Source of the DNA: Fimbriimonadales bacterium
Lineage (GTDB): Bacteria > Armatimonadota > Fimbriimonadia > Fimbriimonadales > Fimbriimonadaceae
Assembly: GCA_026392145.1 (NCBI GenBank)
Contig: JAPLCS010000249.1
Location: 1 to 14,316, forward strand
DNA length: 14,316 bases
Direction of reading: 5' to 3'
Shown piece by piece: positions 14,097 through 14,316 of this stretch (position 1 is the first letter of the stretch; each line of letters opens with the position of its first letter). A program made the translations under genes and the position numbers. Below the pieces are notes generated by a model. It did no database searches. It was not told where the DNA came from and saw nothing but the letters and a program-made list of their open reading frames with translations.

Positions 14097-14316
14097 GTGG
14101 AAATGATTCTGTCCCTTACCAAGGCATTAATGGCGTGGATCTTTCTATCTCTTCCCATCTGTTCACTTTATGCTCAGAATCAAGTCGCAATCAATCCGAG
14201 CAAACACATCTGGGCGACAACTCCAGCAAAGCAATTTTATGAATCTTCTCCCCTGGGCAATGGTCGTCTCGGAGCCATGCTTTTTGGAGGCACAAAAACA
14301 GACCGCATTGTTCTCA
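14097..14316 (+). CDS. GH95-type glycoside hydrolase (alpha-L-fucosidase family), N-terminal fragment
   Basis: This is the first 73 codons of a secreted glycoside hydrolase cut by the window end. A hydrophobic signal peptide (core ALMAWIFLSLPICSLYA, probable cleavage before QN) precedes HIWATTPAKQFYESSPLGNG and RLGAMLFGG, the characteristic N-terminal segment of GH95 enzymes. These remove alpha-1,2-linked L-fucose, or alpha-L-galactose in some members, from plant or animal glycans. Start choice: GTG at 14097 has GGAG 7 nt upstream (14086-14089); ATG at 14103 in the same frame is 13 nt away. An out-of-frame ATG at 14095 makes a three-codon reading frame ending in TGA that overlaps the 14103 ATG. 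It follows the flavoprotein genes on the same strand. The catalytic domain is outside the window, so activity cannot be judged. Confidence 0.82.
   Translation, partial: MEMILSLTKALMAWIFLSLPICSLYAQNQVAINPSKHIWATTPAKQFYESSPLGNGRLGAMLFGGTKTDRIVL

Overview
The window reads as bacterial chromosome with moderate GC and dense, short-spaced genes on both strands. No tRNA, rRNA, CRISPR array or insertion sequence is visible. I could not place the organism from sequence alone. The mix of DapF, a pilin-like tail, a large secreted M14 peptidase, a D-apionate-lactonase-type protein and GH95 would fit an environmental Gram-negative-type lineage such as Armatimonadota (Fimbriimonadia), but that is an impression. 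Of 13 visible stop codons, nine are TGA, three TAA and one TAG.

Layout. (1) 1-331 is the 3' end of an unidentified, possibly pilin-like gene. (2) 350-1747, minus strand, is dnaB. Its main frame (350-1582) is complete for the ATPase domain, but the recognisable DnaB N-terminus (1747-1586) is separated from it by one in-frame TAG (1583-1585). A small zinc-ribbon gene (1789-2178) lies just upstream on the same strand. (3) Only 15 bp away, divergently, lies an Nramp metal transporter gene (mntH, 2194-3543), followed by a secreted M14 metallopeptidase (3587-6142). (4) A minus-strand cluster runs from 10089 down to 6133: a 78-aa unknown, a YbgC-type thioesterase, a 653-aa unknown with a long C-terminal coiled coil, a dapF homologue, and a small receiver-like protein. 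The last three overlap and are probably translationally coupled; a hairpin plus T-rich run separates them from the thioesterase. (5) From 10146 the plus strand carries a D-apionate-lactonase-like gene, two coupled FAD oxidoreductases (CrtI/PPOX-like and renalase-like), and the start of a secreted GH95 fucosidase-type glycoside hydrolase that runs off the end.

Functional reading. Replication (dnaB), metal uptake (mntH), and cell wall or lysine metabolism (dapF) sit beside a right-hand block whose outer genes point to plant-type glycans: apiose-derived acids and fucosyl or galactosyl linkages, both found in pectins. I saw no complete new defence or mobile system. The observations most worth following up are the nonsense codon inside dnaB, the DapF homologue with two substrate-binding asparagines replaced by serine, the unrecognised 653-aa protein coupled to it, and a DtxR-type dyad lying over the mntH start codon.
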